A stretch of DNA of 64,000 bases from assembly GCA_905221605.1 (NCBI GenBank), contig CAJNDS010002301.1:1365692-1429691 (forward strand), read 5' to 3'. The notes beneath the pieces were generated by a model, which was given only the letters and a program-made list of their open reading frames with translations, ran no database searches and was not told the origin of the DNA. Positions 21,101 to 28,243 of this stretch are shown here, piece by piece. The stretch is from Symbiodinium natans (lineage: Eukaryota > Sar > Dinophyceae > Suessiales > Symbiodiniaceae). Each line of letters begins with the position of its first letter. Within the stretch, counting starts at the first letter, position 1. The position numbers and the translations under genes were made by a program.

Positions 21101-24100
21101 AATGAGATCTAAGCCTTCTAAGCCCCTGCGGAGCCTTGAGCCTAAAACCTTATTGAGCCCTCTAAGACGTTTAAGCCCTCTAAACCCCTTCATACCCTCT
21201 TAGAACCCTTTTTCTCAGGTTGCTTGGTTGAGGCGGTTGGGGCCATCGCCAGCTCCCAGAAAGAAGGCGCCATGACCCGATGTGGCCCCTGGACGTTGGA
21301 CTCTCTCCAGCTGTTAGGGTGTGTGAGGCTTTTGGGCAGGGTGTTCAAGGATTGGGGGCTTAAAGAAAACCCGAAGAAAACCCCCAATCCTCTCACCGAT
21401 TTCAGTCTGAGACCTTGAAGGGTTTGGGGTTTCAGGGTTTACGGAACTTAATTTAAACTCTTCGGGTGCTGTGTGGTGGCATTGTTGGGGCGAGTGCCAG
21501 CTGGATCCACCAAGTGCACGCATTGCATGTTTTTGGAGTGAGTTTCCCCTTATCAGCCCCATGTGTCGCAAAAGATGCCCGTTTCAACTTGCTCGTTCCT
21601 ATCTGGCAAGCTTGCGTCACTTGCATCTGCCTTGCAGCAACCTCCGAAACTAACCAACGGCCAGCAAGGACCTTCTGAAGCCCAACCATTCATAGAACAC
21701 ACTCTCACCATGCAAAGGTTGAGGTACCTTCAGAGGAGCCGATCCGCGGATTTGTGCCAAACGCATACGTAAACGGCCTCTGCTTAGTTGGATGAATCGC
21801 GTGCGCTTTGCGGCAGGCTTGGTCGTGAGCTATGTGGCAGGGAGCATCCGCAACAAGATGGAGACTGGGCGAGAGACCATGTTTTTTTTGTTCACGGCTT
21901 CGGCACAAGTTAGCCCAGAACCCTAAACCCAGAACCCTACACCCTGAACCCCAAACCCTAAACCTTATTGAACTGGCTCGATGTAGGTGCTCGCAGACCC
22001 TGAAGGCTAGTAGGTGGGTCGAGAGAGAGCCTCATGAGTCGGGCTCATGAGGCCTCAAATCTGAGTTACTACTACTTGCTTAAATTTCCCAAGAAAAGAA
22101 ACATATTCTTCCTTATAAGGGGAATATAGGGGTTCTTAAGCAAATACTTGGTTAGAGCTTGGGAGTTAGGGGGGGGGCGGTAAACCTAGGCAGCCTGGCC
22201 CATCTCCACTGAGTGCGAGCTTCCAAAAAAATGCTTCAAGAAAGCTCCTGCCCACAACCAAACGCCTGAGGAGCAGATTGGCCACAATCCGGAGGCACCG
22301 ATCTCTCAGCAGGACTCTATCACTGACATTTTGTTTAGGGTTTAGGGTTTAGGGCTGAGGGTTTAGCGTTTAGGGTTTAGGGTTTAGGGTTTGACAGGCC
22401 TAGGGTTGCGCACCTATGAGTGACGTATAGGGAACCATAGCACTTCCTCGTCAGCTGCGTGGCCAGTGGCCAAGTATCCTCCTCTCTCGCCCTGTGCTCT
22501 AATCAGCCCTGTTTAGGGTGTAAGGGTTTAGGGTTTAGGGTTTAGGGTTCAGGGTTTAGGGTTTAGGGTTTGAAATTTAGGGGTAAAGACCAAAACCACA
22601 TGCCCTTATTTTCCTCTACCCTATAAGCCCTGTAAGCCCTGGAAACCTACAAGCTCTGTAAGCTTCTAGAGCCCCCAAATCCTGCCTACAATGTACGCAT
22701 TTTATCTCCCAGAAGCCCTATACCCCCAAACCATAACAGTCCTGTCAGCCGTACAAACCCGAAAAGCCACGTAAACCCGAAACCCTCTTCCCAAACGCTG
22801 CAGGACTTCCAGAACTACCTGACAGACTCCGAGGTTCGCGAAGGGGTTTAGGGTTTAGGGTTTAGGGCTTAGGGCTTAGGGTTTAGGGTTTAGGGCTTAG
22901 GGTTTAGGGTTTAGGGTCGTGAGGGTCATCTGCTTGAGCCCCCATCGTAGCCGGTGCGCCGGGCTGCCAGTTATACGGCAAGACTGCCTTCCGTTGCCTT
23001 TTCGGCTTGTTTTTTTTCGGGCGCAATATAGGAGCCTTATAATGCATGATTAGAATGGGGTCTTGGGGGTTATTACAGTAATTATATTTCTAAAGGGACC
23101 ATGAGGGAATACTACTAGTAGTTATTCCGACCCCCTATAGTAGGCCATGTTCAGACTGACAGTGACAAATTTGCGTAGTCGTTTTTTTCCGCTTTGACTC
23201 GGTTGGCCCTTCGCCTATTCCGCGCGACTTATATTCCGCGCGACTTGGAGGACCGCAGCCGAGGACATCTCCGCACCCATGGCTCCCTGGTTTTGCGCTA
23301 CTTGTGGCGTTTCTTGCCCAAGTGACTTCCAGCGCCAACAGCACCTGCAAGGCAAGCAGCATCGCCTGAAGAGCGATGCTGCCGCTGCAGGCCGTAGTGC
23401 TCACCAGGCTGCCGCATCCACTTCCGCGCAGACTCTGTGGAAGACACCATCTCGGGAGTTTGCTGCCATTCCAGTGTCCGATTCAATGCGGGCTTCAGGA
23501 GGGAGGACTTTCGCTTTCTTCTGCAAGGCTTGTGGCGTCGAGTGCCCAAGTGACTACCAATGGAAGCAGCACTTGGCGGGAAGGCAGCACAGCGTGCAAT
23601 GGTGGGCATGCTAGAGAGCATCCGGGATCAGAGTTACAGCGAGGTCCAGCTACACCGAGTAGAGGTCCGGCACCTGTGCAGGGCAGGCTTCTGCAGTCAG
23701 CAGAAGCACCGCCACCAATCACAGCCACTGGACACTTTGTCGCCCAGAAAGTCGACAATGACTACACCGGCAAGTCCACGACTCCGAGCAATTGCTGTGC
23801 GAGCTGTGGGCGTGTGTGAATGGCCAGTGTGAGGGGACACTCGACCGATCGGATGTTGGCTCCGCAAAGAGGCGCAAGACACATGAGGACGGTGACGGCC
23901 CTGACGATGAGGTCTTTGCAGCCATCCTTGCCCTAGGCCATTGCTTTCGAGCTCGAACCTGCGGAGAGGCAGCAAGCAGTGACTGTGATTGTGGGAGACC
24001 CTGGACCACCGTGGCGGGCAGACACTGCTGCCGATACTTTGGTACTTTGGGGACCAAATGAACCCTAAATTTGGGGTCATATACCCTATACTACTATATT

Positions 24101-26280
24101 TTCCATAAGGTATATGAACCATAAACCCTTTCAGGGTTCATTTCGCCCCCAAGGTACTTTCGAGTGCAAGAATCAGCGTTGCGGGAATCGTTGGACCTCG
24201 GCGTACACCTGGAAGGGGGAGATGCAAGCATGCCGGGCTTGTGAGACCTGGTGGTCCAGTGGGTACCTTTTTTTCTCTTTTTTTTGGGTTCCGGGCTCCG
24301 GGTTCCTTTATACAGTAACCAAACCAAAAGGGCGCCCTTATTATAATAGTACTAGAAGAATAATATTATAATATAATAATAATAATAAGATACTACAAAA
24401 ATAAATATTTGTAACTTATATATATATATATAATATGGTTACTGGGCTACCGAGGAGATGGAAAGTCTCCCGATCAAATGCGAGCCACTACAAGATAGAC
24501 CGTCTGGCCGCATGGGCGGTACCGGGCACGACTGCGCACGATGTTCAAAGTGTAGAGAGCTTGGTTATGACTGCAGCACATCTGGCTGATGGCTGATTGG
24601 CTGTTCGGGCCAGTAGCTAGCGTTGCTCCCGCGTGTCCGCAGTGATGACCGTAGTTGTAGTAGTTATTGTTCTCGTTGATGGTGTCACTGCTTCTGCTTC
24701 CTGTGCAAAGTTCTGGTTGCAGTAGGAGTGCGGACATGATGATGATGATGATGACCATGATGACGCTGATGATGATGATGATGATGATGATCGTGATGAT
24801 GAAGGTGATTTCAAATCATGGGGACGAGCAGCTACAGTCGCTGTCATGACAATCGTTGATCCCAACACGCTGGGGAATCCTTGTTGGTGCGTTTGAGCTT
24901 TGAGATGAAAAAGTCGTCCAGTCGCATTTGGGGTGTACTTTTTTGCCAGGTTTTTTGTGTGCAGGTACCTCAAATGAACCTTAAATACGGAATGGCATCC
25001 CACTTCGGGCTCTACCAGGTGGCAGGCATTCTGCAAAGCGTGAAGGTGGACGTGGTGGTCCTGGCGGCTGCCAAGTCGCAGTTGGCTTGGAATGTTTGAA
25101 ATACCACGTAAGCCCGACGATTTCTAGGAATTTTGCTTACCTGTTTGGCCAAAATGTTTCCAAGACATACTTGATTACGTGTATACGGAAATTGCAGGGT
25201 TGCCCAGGGTAGCTTCATCTGGTGGCAGTGGAAGAGGATCACTATCCGCACAAGTACTTAGGTCTCCAGTTCTCTACAAGACGAAGGATAGATGTTCTGA
25301 CCCAAGCCCGAACCCTAAACCCTGCTCCCTCAGGACATGTTGGAGATGTTCTACGAGGATCTGGAGCGCACTGGCGATGTCATGACGTTTGAGTGGCCTT
25401 GCTGCAAATTTTGATGGCAACGATTAAAAATAGGGGCTTCAAAAATTAGGACCATAAGGGAAAATTATTCGGAATTATTCCGACTCCTAATATATTATGT
25501 TTTGCCAGCACTGGGCAAGAGCCTGTCTGTCCAATCAAGCCATGTCCTTGCGCCCTACCAGAAAACTGAATCGGGTGCCAATTTATGGGGCGGGCCGCCC
25601 TGCCCGACCCCCTGAATGACCTGCGCAGAACTGCAGACACCCCATGACACCCCCGCAGAACCCGACGAGCCCTGCATTGCCACGCATGCCTTGTGGAAAA
25701 GTTCGCAGAACCGCCCGCTGCCTCGCAGAAGCGCGGCTTCAGAGGGCGGATAGACAGCCCACCCCAAAAACTCAACATCCTGAATCGTACACGAAACCCC
25801 GAACCAAATGAACCCTAAATTTGGGATCATATATTATATACAATACCACAATTCCGTTTTAGGTATATGAACCATAAACCATTTTAGGGTTCATTGCGTC
25901 CCCAAGGAACCCCCCCCCCCCCTCGCCCCTCTGCCTTGCAATGCTCAGGAAGATGATCGAGCTCATGTTGCGACTCGCCGGTCTGCATCCGCCAAATAAC
26001 GGACCAAAAGAGGTTAGGGTTTAGGGTTTAGGGTTTAGGGTTTAGGGTTTAGGGTTTAGGGTTTAGGGTTTAGGGTTTAGGGTTTAGGGCAGTTAGGGTT
26101 CTTGGCCTTTGTTAGTTACTGAGTCTACATTTTTAGACATCTCAGCGCTAGAGAGGTGAGCGTGTGTGTGTGTGTGACTGGGAGAAAGTTGGGATTACAT
26201 ACATCTGTATATATGTATATTCTATTCTATTCTATTATATTATATTATCTCATGTATATAAACATATGTATATATATATG

Positions 26281-26330
<50 letters not shown>

Positions 26331-27154
26331 ATTTATGTTTTTGATGGAGGGGGTGGTTCTCGAGTAGGGTCCCGAACGCCGTCAGCAGCCCAGGAATGGG
26401 CGTGGCTCCAACACAGCCACTGTCAGGGACACCAAGGAGCTGCTGCGGATGATCAAGTCGTGCCCCAGCGAGAGTAGGGTTATAGGGTTTAGGGTTTAGG
26501 GTTTAGGGTTTAGGGTTTAGGGTTTAGGGTTTAGGGTTTAGGGTTTAGGGTTTAGGGTTCGGTGAGTCATCATCGGTGGCCCCGGTGTTCGGTCTGTGAG
26601 TCCATGTCGCCATAGAAAAGTCGTAGGTTGGTTTGATCTAAGGCTAGGATAGTTATATGGGCCCTGAATATGGTAAAGAAGGTAAAGGGTTCCAATTGAT
26701 GGGCCACTTGGGTTGTATAGGGTATATGGGGGTATATAAGGGGTCCCCTTTGGAGGGCCCATACTGAAGGGACCATGGAACTACCCCTAAGAGAGGAGAG
26801 TTCTTGGCGGTTTGCCTTTGCTTGGTGTCCTGCAGCCGGTGAGTCCATCAGGGCGATCCGAGTGCAGACCGCCGAGACCACGAAGAAGCTGGCCGAGGCT
26901 GGTGCTCGGGTAGCGATGCTGGGTTTAGGACTCAGGGTTTAGGGTTTAGGGTTTAGGGTTTAGGGTTTAGGGTTTAGGGTTTGGGGCCTTCAGAAGTAAC
27001 TTTGAGGTTTGGGGTTGCGGGGCCTAATATAACCTGAAGACCACAAACCCAACATCTTAGAGGCCTTAATGCCAAAGACTGCAAGTGCCCTCAGGTGTAT
27101 GCGGGGCTGTCGGAAACTTGAACCTTATGTGCGCGAGTGTGCTTGTGTGTGCGT

Positions 27155-27224
<70 letters not shown>

Positions 27225-27492
27225 GGTGTGCTCTAAACTATGGCCAGCGGTTATGGGCTAATTAAGGTCCCTTTCAGTTTGGAAGGGGGCCTTTTGAACC
27301 CCATGCGTCTTCTCTTGTTCAACTCAGAATCCTGAACCCAAGACCCAAAATAGAATCAGAAGATTGCCAAACCCCTGAATCCTACACTGTAACTTCTAAA
27401 CCGCCAGGAGCTTTCTTCCGTCCAGCAGACCATCAATGCCATGCGGGAAGAGGCCATGTTCGACGACAGCGATTCCAGCTTCCTGGCAGCCA
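12050..27492 (+). CDS. voltage-gated cation channel with EF-hand-like tail (multi-exon gene)
   Basis: About 18 short exons read in order through one ion-transport domain: S1 (12050, 12702), S2 (13159, 14113), S3 (14113, 14735), S4 (15492, 16055), the S4-S5 linker (17220), S5 (18600, 18821), the pore region (19626, 20320), S6 (20656), then a cytosolic tail with an EF-hand-like segment (22271 to 25949) and a coiled-coil region (26394 to 27408). This order and motifs such as RIARS, AIWISID, AETW, PELIIIVK and NSLLLDG match the calcium- or sodium-channel-like proteins abundant in dinoflagellates. It should sit in a membrane and gate cation flow by voltage, with possible calcium sensing by the tail. 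Selectivity cannot be told. Only one six-helix domain is seen. The true start is unknown; exons from 464 onward may be part of it. A zinc-finger gene is nested in the intron after 22842. Confidence 0.8.
12559..12690. mobile_element. family-5 inverted-repeat element at an intron 3' end
   Basis: The left end GCTTAAGAACCCCCCCC pairs with the right end GGGGGGGCCTCTTAAGC followed by AAATAGTAG. An A-rich left arm pairs with a T-rich right arm. The element ends about 11 bp before the exon at 12702 and so helps supply the 3' splice region. Confidence 0.75.
12702..12803 (+). CDS. channel exon: S1
   Basis: Acceptor GCTGAG, frame LRNAIWISIDIDYNQSILLM then EAATQLQPLKKRPF, donor GTGCGG. NA.WI.ID.DYN is a recurrent S1 motif of dinoflagellate channels. 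Both splice phases are 0. Confidence 0.8.
13064..13132 (-). repeat. CCCTAAA array before the S2 exon
   Basis: About nine perfect CCCTAAA units end 27 bp upstream of the exon at 13159. A second array (13239-13345) begins directly after that exon. Confidence 0.85.
13159..13222 (+). CDS. channel exon: S2
   Basis: Acceptor CCTGAG, frame EDAIFQVVENTFCTYFFFEI then S and the first bases of IR. Frame and motif continuity to the exon at 14113 require a GC donor at 13223. VEN.FC..F.FE is typical S2. Confidence 0.8.
13239..13345 (-). repeat. CCCTAAA array after the S2 exon
   Basis: About 15 CCCTAAA units with a few point changes, in the same orientation as the array upstream of the exon. Confidence 0.85.
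13367..13740. other. intronic unique DNA with open frames, not called as a gene
   Basis: The minus strand is open for 123 codons here (13367-13738), but it is arginine-rich and crosses a poly-C tract (13421-13438). The plus-strand channel reading does not need it. Nothing convincing was found. Confidence 0.35.
14113..14192 (+). CDS. channel exon: S2 end and S3 start
   Basis: Acceptor CGGAAG, frame (R)FGAFAKKRQAFLDPWFLFD then LLTLVL. D.WF.FDLL is a strong S3 signature. The exact donor was not resolved (a GT or GC within CTTGTCCTTCAAAGC). Confidence 0.8.
14632..14722 (-). repeat. CCCTAAA array before the S3 exon
   Basis: Thirteen perfect CCCTAAA units. The same intron begins with TTTAGGG units (about 14200-14240), so its two ends are complementary. 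Confidence 0.9.
14735..14835 (+). CDS. channel exon: S3
   Basis: Frame NMVAETWLVPIVIAIVGSGA then DVSDLKEYLR, ending at a GTTTAGGG donor in phase 0. Hydrophobic S3 is followed by the extracellular S3-S4 loop. The acceptor is probably CGGAG; the phase at this junction is unresolved. Confidence 0.8.
15492..15522 (+). CDS. channel micro-exon: S4 start
   Basis: Only 31 nt: acceptor GTTAAG, frame VLNVSFLRMM plus one base, then a GC donor. Joined to 16055 it restores LRMMRMVKLLRLSRVTRL, a voltage-sensor helix with a positive residue about every third position. Both neighbouring junctions are in phase. Confidence 0.7.
15868..16028 (+). repeat. TTTAGGG array before the S4 exon
   Basis: TTTAGGGG units change into about twelve perfect TTTAGGG units. 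The intron begins with CCCTAAA units (15541-15561), so the two ends are again complementary but in the reverse order to most introns. Confidence 0.85.
16055..16110 (+). CDS. channel exon: S4 voltage sensor
   Basis: Acceptor TTCAAG, frame (R)MVKLLRLSRVTRLGTRLR, donor GTATGG. Regularly spaced K/R residues mark the S4 helix. Confidence 0.8.
16186..16275. repeat. TA-rich microsatellite
   Basis: TATATA/TGTATA repeats inside the intron. Other such tracts lie at 17398-17473, 20844-20878, 26236-26330, 42160-42195, 47768-47785, 49955-50008, 51245-51308, 55056-55195 and 57340-57395. Confidence 0.85.
17220..17261 (+). CDS. channel exon: S4-S5 linker
   Basis: Exactly 14 codons, RFIRAVPELIIIVK, between acceptor GCTTAAG and a GC donor. 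PEL..IVK is the conserved S4-S5 linker. Confidence 0.8.
17863..17926 (-). repeat. CCCTAAA array
   Basis: Nine perfect units within the S4-S5 to S5 intron. The same intron opens with no telomere-like run but has TTTGGGG/TTTAGGG mixtures at 17570-17670. Confidence 0.85.
18467..18587. mobile_element. family-1 inverted-repeat element at an intron 3' end
   Basis: CTTGGTTCAGGGTACTTAT at the left and GAGTACCCAAGAACCTCCAA at the right. The right end lies 12 bp before the S5 exon, again placing an element next to an acceptor. Confidence 0.65.
18600..18653 (+). CDS. channel exon: S5
   Basis: Acceptor TTGGCAG, frame AMGFAARSVMVFFFVWLA. A.RSV after PEL..VK is the standard S5 start. A GT donor at FFF|GTTTGG is the likely end; the true end may lie within the listed stretch. 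Confidence 0.75.
18821..18885 (+). CDS. channel exon: end of S5
   Basis: Acceptor GACCAAG, frame VIIYVYAVVLRQATDGSEAA. The YV.A pattern is the usual C-terminal half of S5 and turret. A CCCTAAA run begins within 10 bp. Confidence 0.75.
18966..19018 (+). CDS. possible channel exon: turret before the pore
   Basis: Frame GANFAHALGLERLSSNFT lies between the end of S5 and the pore exon. It is plausible by position (LG.E.....F precedes the pore in relatives), but the splice sites are uncertain. Confidence 0.4.
19474..19605 (-). repeat. CCCTAAAA (8-bp) array
   Basis: About a dozen CCCTAAAA units with CCCCTAAA variants at the end, ending 20 bp upstream of the pore exon. Confidence 0.85.
19626..19662 (+). 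CDS. channel exon: pore helix
   Basis: Acceptor GCGAG, frame VGDLLFPTVPDA plus two bases of the next codon, then a GC donor. It joins in phase to 20320 to give DAMNSLLLDG, the conserved region after the pore helix (TVP.AMN.LLL.G). Confidence 0.75.
19690..19804 (+). repeat. TTTAGGG array just after the pore exon
   Basis: About 15 perfect units. The same intron ends with CCCTATAAA/CCCTAAA units (20216-20300) before the 20320 exon, giving complementary intron ends. A further TTTAGGG array sits at 19946-20018. Confidence 0.9.
20216..20300 (-). repeat. CCCTATAAA / CCCTAAA array
   Basis: CCCTATAAA units followed by CCCTAAA units, ending 20 bp before the next channel exon. Confidence 0.8.
20320..20412 (+). 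CDS. channel exon: pore loop to S6 linker
   Basis: Acceptor GAACAAG, frame (M)NSLLLDGLLADYSPFMKSL then GSAGALLPPG. A GT donor lies after PPG (GTGCCA) or a GC donor shortly after. A TTTAGGG array starts at 20419. Confidence 0.8.
20419..20515 (+). repeat. TTTAGGG array with TTTGGGG variants
   Basis: Directly follows the pore exon. The intron's other end (20634-20655) carries CCCTAAG-type units. Confidence 0.8.
20656..20737 (+). CDS. channel exon: S6
   Basis: Frame TVRYIVGLTYILLVAVTVMY then MLV, with the last base joining the next exon. ..LTVM.MLVG is the S6 signature. A GC donor at 20738 is required for continuity with 21817. The acceptor is upstream in the CCTAAG region. Confidence 0.8.
20899..20914. 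repeat. poly-G tract
   Basis: A run of about 16 G in the post-S6 intron. Confidence 0.8.
21817..21880 (+). CDS. channel exon: end of S6 and cytosolic start
   Basis: Acceptor GCGGCAG. The joined frame (MLV)GLVVSYVAGSIRNKM then ETGRET completes the S6 motif MLVG.V...V and continues into a charged helix, as in relatives. The end is not exact. Confidence 0.6.
22078..22148. mobile_element. family-5 element, short copy
   Basis: GCTTAAATTTCCC at the left and GGGGTTCTTAAGCAAATAC at the right, with the shared core ATTCTTCCTTATAAGG. It lacks the long poly-C/poly-A arms of the 29584 copy. Confidence 0.65.
22271..22312 (+). CDS. channel exon: EF-hand-like segment, first part
   Basis: Acceptor GCCTGAG, 14 codons EQIGHNPEAPISQQ, followed by GA. 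Joined to 22804 it reads EAPISQQDFQNYLTDSEV, the usual IS..EF..LL pattern of the post-S6 EF-hand. The implied donor is GA, a type reported in dinoflagellates, but this junction needs transcripts. Confidence 0.65.
22804..22842 (+). CDS. channel exon: EF-hand-like segment, second part
   Basis: Acceptor CGCTGCAG, frame DFQNYLTDSEVRE. It is followed at once by GGGGTTTAGGG. The next channel exon is 2.2 kb away (25026), across the nested zinc-finger gene. Confidence 0.7.
22846..22917 (+). repeat. TTTAGGG/CTTAGGG array
   Basis: Begins within the donor region of the exon at 22804 and contains GCTTAGGG variants. Confidence 0.8.
23036..23142. mobile_element. family-3 inverted-repeat element, reverse orientation
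   Basis: Carries AAAGGGACCATGAGGGAATA and ends GTTATTCCGACCCCC, the reverse complement of the start of the 10880 and 13806 copies. It lies just upstream of the nested gene. Confidence 0.6.
24042..24153 (+). mobile_element. family-2 element acting as an intron in the zinc-finger gene
   Basis: 112 bp, beginning GTACTTTGGGG and ending GCCCCCAAG, flanked by the 8-bp direct repeat GGTACTTT (24041-24048 and 24153-24160). Removing it as a GT-AG intron joins RYFGT to FECKN in frame. Inverted ends: TTTGGGGACCAAATGAACCC against GGGTTCATTTCGCCCCCAA. Relatives are at 25797-25908, 30357-30508, 50845-50954 and, more decayed, about 48005-48125. Confidence 0.8.
24251..24454 (+). mobile_element. family-7 element, enlarged, in the zinc-finger gene
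   Basis: GTGGTCCAGTGGG at the left, GGTTACTGGGCTACCGAG at the right. The interior has the family's TTTATACAGTAACCAAACC and an AT-rich expansion (24335-24434). It begins GT and ends AG, but splicing it leaves the following CxxC frame out of phase with the preceding one. Confidence 0.6.
24735..24805. repeat. ATG/GAT trinucleotide repeat
   Basis: (GATGAT)n with interruptions downstream of the nested gene. The reading frames it opens are compositional. Confidence 0.8.
25026..25063 (+). CDS. channel exon: EF-hand-like segment, third part
   Basis: Acceptor GGTGGCAG, frame (G)ILQSVKVDVVVL, then a GC donor. It matches the L..V.VDVV.L stretch that follows the EF-hand in relatives. Confidence 0.7.
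25334..25392 (+). CDS. channel exon: tail
   Basis: Acceptor CCCTCAG, frame DMLEMFYEDLERTGDVMTFE with the last codon split, donor GTGGCC. It joins in phase to 25949. Confidence 0.8.
25425..25492. mobile_element. family-3 element, partial
   Basis: Contains ATTAGGACCATAAGGGAAAA and ends GAATTATTCCGACTCC, the reverse-orientation end of family 3. Confidence 0.5.
25797..25908. mobile_element. family-2 inverted-repeat element
   Basis: AACCAAATGAACCCTAAATT at the left, GGGTTCATTGCGTCCCCAAG at the right, 112 bp like the 24042 copy. It lies 40 bp before the channel exon at 25949. Confidence 0.75.
25949..25985 (+). CDS. channel exon: tail
   Basis: Acceptor TGCTCAG. The first base completes the previous codon and the frame reads EKMIELMLRLAGL. 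In relatives this is the FMELVLQLRG stretch before the ATVKD segment. The end is not exact. Confidence 0.75.
26014..26089 (+). repeat. TTTAGGG array
   Basis: About eleven perfect units just after the exon at 25949. Confidence 0.9.
26394..26473 (+). CDS. channel exon: tail
   Basis: Acceptor GCCCAG, frame NGRGSNTATVRDTKELLRMI then KSCPSE, donor GTAGGG. GSN.ATV.D is the conserved stretch after the EF-hand region in this channel family. Confidence 0.8.
26478..26560 (+). repeat. TTTAGGG array
   Basis: About eleven units immediately downstream of the exon donor. Confidence 0.9.
26836..26922 (+). CDS. channel exon: coiled-coil tail
   Basis: Acceptor CCTGCAG, frame (T)GESIRAIRVQTAETTKKL then AEAGARVAML, ending at GGTTTAGGA. 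The phase joins that of 26394. Confidence 0.75.
26930..26984 (+). repeat. TTTAGGG array
   Basis: About eight units starting within 10 bp of the exon end. Confidence 0.9.
27155..27221. repeat. 67-bp poly-G tract
   Basis: An uninterrupted run of 67 G, preceded by a TGTG-rich stretch. It is the longest homopolymer in the window and its length is likely uncertain in the assembly. Confidence 0.85.
27408..27492 (+). CDS. channel exon: coiled-coil tail, last confident exon
   Basis: Acceptor CCGCCAG, frame ELSSVQQTINAMREEAMFDD then SDSSFLAA, ending before GGGTTTGC. It is the last exon I can tie to the channel by style and phase; the stop codon was not located (28244-28306, ending TGA, is a candidate). 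Confidence 0.7.
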
Positions 27493-28110
27493 GGGTTTGC
27501 ATACAAAAGAGATTTAGGGTTTAGGGTCGAGTATCTACTTGTTTATGCTAGAATGTCGTACTGCGGGTGAAGGTAATCTAGCATAATATCAAAAATGTTT
27601 TGTGTATGTGGATACATACACTCGTAGATTCTTTTGACATCCCTCTGCGCCCAGCCGGCAGTCTTGTCATTGGCATTCTAGGATCTCTCTGCCACCTTTC
27701 AAGAGACCCCCGAAACACCCCCGCCCCCCTCTCCATTGAAGGTACACGTCGCAACTTAGGGGGGGGGGGCACTTGGGGGGCTTCAGGTGGGGCTGAAACC
27801 CTAAAACCTAAAGCCCTAAATGAACCCGAAACCTCTGGGGGGAGAACCGGCTGAGGCCCCGAGGGCGGCTTCCTTAACTCCGACATCTTAAACCCAAAAA
27901 CGCCCTCTAAACCCCGTAAGCCGGTTTAGGGTTCAGGGTTTAGGGTTTAGGGTTCCTAAACCCTAAACCCAAAACCCCTCAAGCCCTACAACCCCAAGCC
28001 CCACTGAGGTGGGGGTGTACGAAAAGAAGGGACCCCCGTTTTTTGACCGCGATTAGTGTAGGATTCCCGTGCAAGAAGGACCCCAAGAAGGTAGCCCCCA
28101 ATTTCGGGAC

Positions 28111-28240
28111 CCTAAACCCTAAACCCCAAACCCTAAACCCTAAACCCTCAATCCTAAACCCCAAACCCTAGACCCTAAACCCTAAACCCCAAACCCCAAA
28201 CCCTAAACCCTAAACCCTAAACCCTAAACCCTAAACCCCA
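28111..28240 (-). repeat. CCCTAAA/CCCCAAA array
   Basis: Mixed CCCTAAA, CCCCAAA and CCTCAATC units ending just before the island at 28244. Confidence 0.8.
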
Positions 28241-28243
28241 CCG

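Larger units (their letters stand above)
23279..24597 (+). pseudogene. nested zinc-finger gene (U1-type C2H2 x2 plus 3CxxC-like), with frame breaks
   Basis: It starts at an ATG in CACCCATGG. Residues 6-28 and 82-104 are two C-X2-C-X12-H-X5-H fingers of the U1/matrin type (CATC..H..H and CKAC..H..H), normally binding RNA or DNA. The frame stops at TAG 23612. A shifted frame (about 23616-23819, GSELQRGPATPSRGPAPV) and a third segment (from about 23792, with AKRRKTHEDGDGPDDE) continue the protein. The last part reads RYFGTFECKNQRCGNRW then TSAYTWKGEMQACRAC, across a family-2 element spliced at 24042-24153, then GHDCARCSKCRELGYDCS and a stop in another frame. C-x4-C and CxxC spacing resembles 3CxxC fingers. 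The breaks suggest decay, undetected introns or sequence error. The gene lies wholly inside a channel intron, on the same strand. Confidence 0.65.

Noticed and set aside
23150-23279. Retained dinoflagellate spliced-leader sequence upstream of the nested gene
   Set aside because: I looked for a leader-like remnant before the ATG and saw none; only a duplicated ATTCCGCGCGACTT is present.
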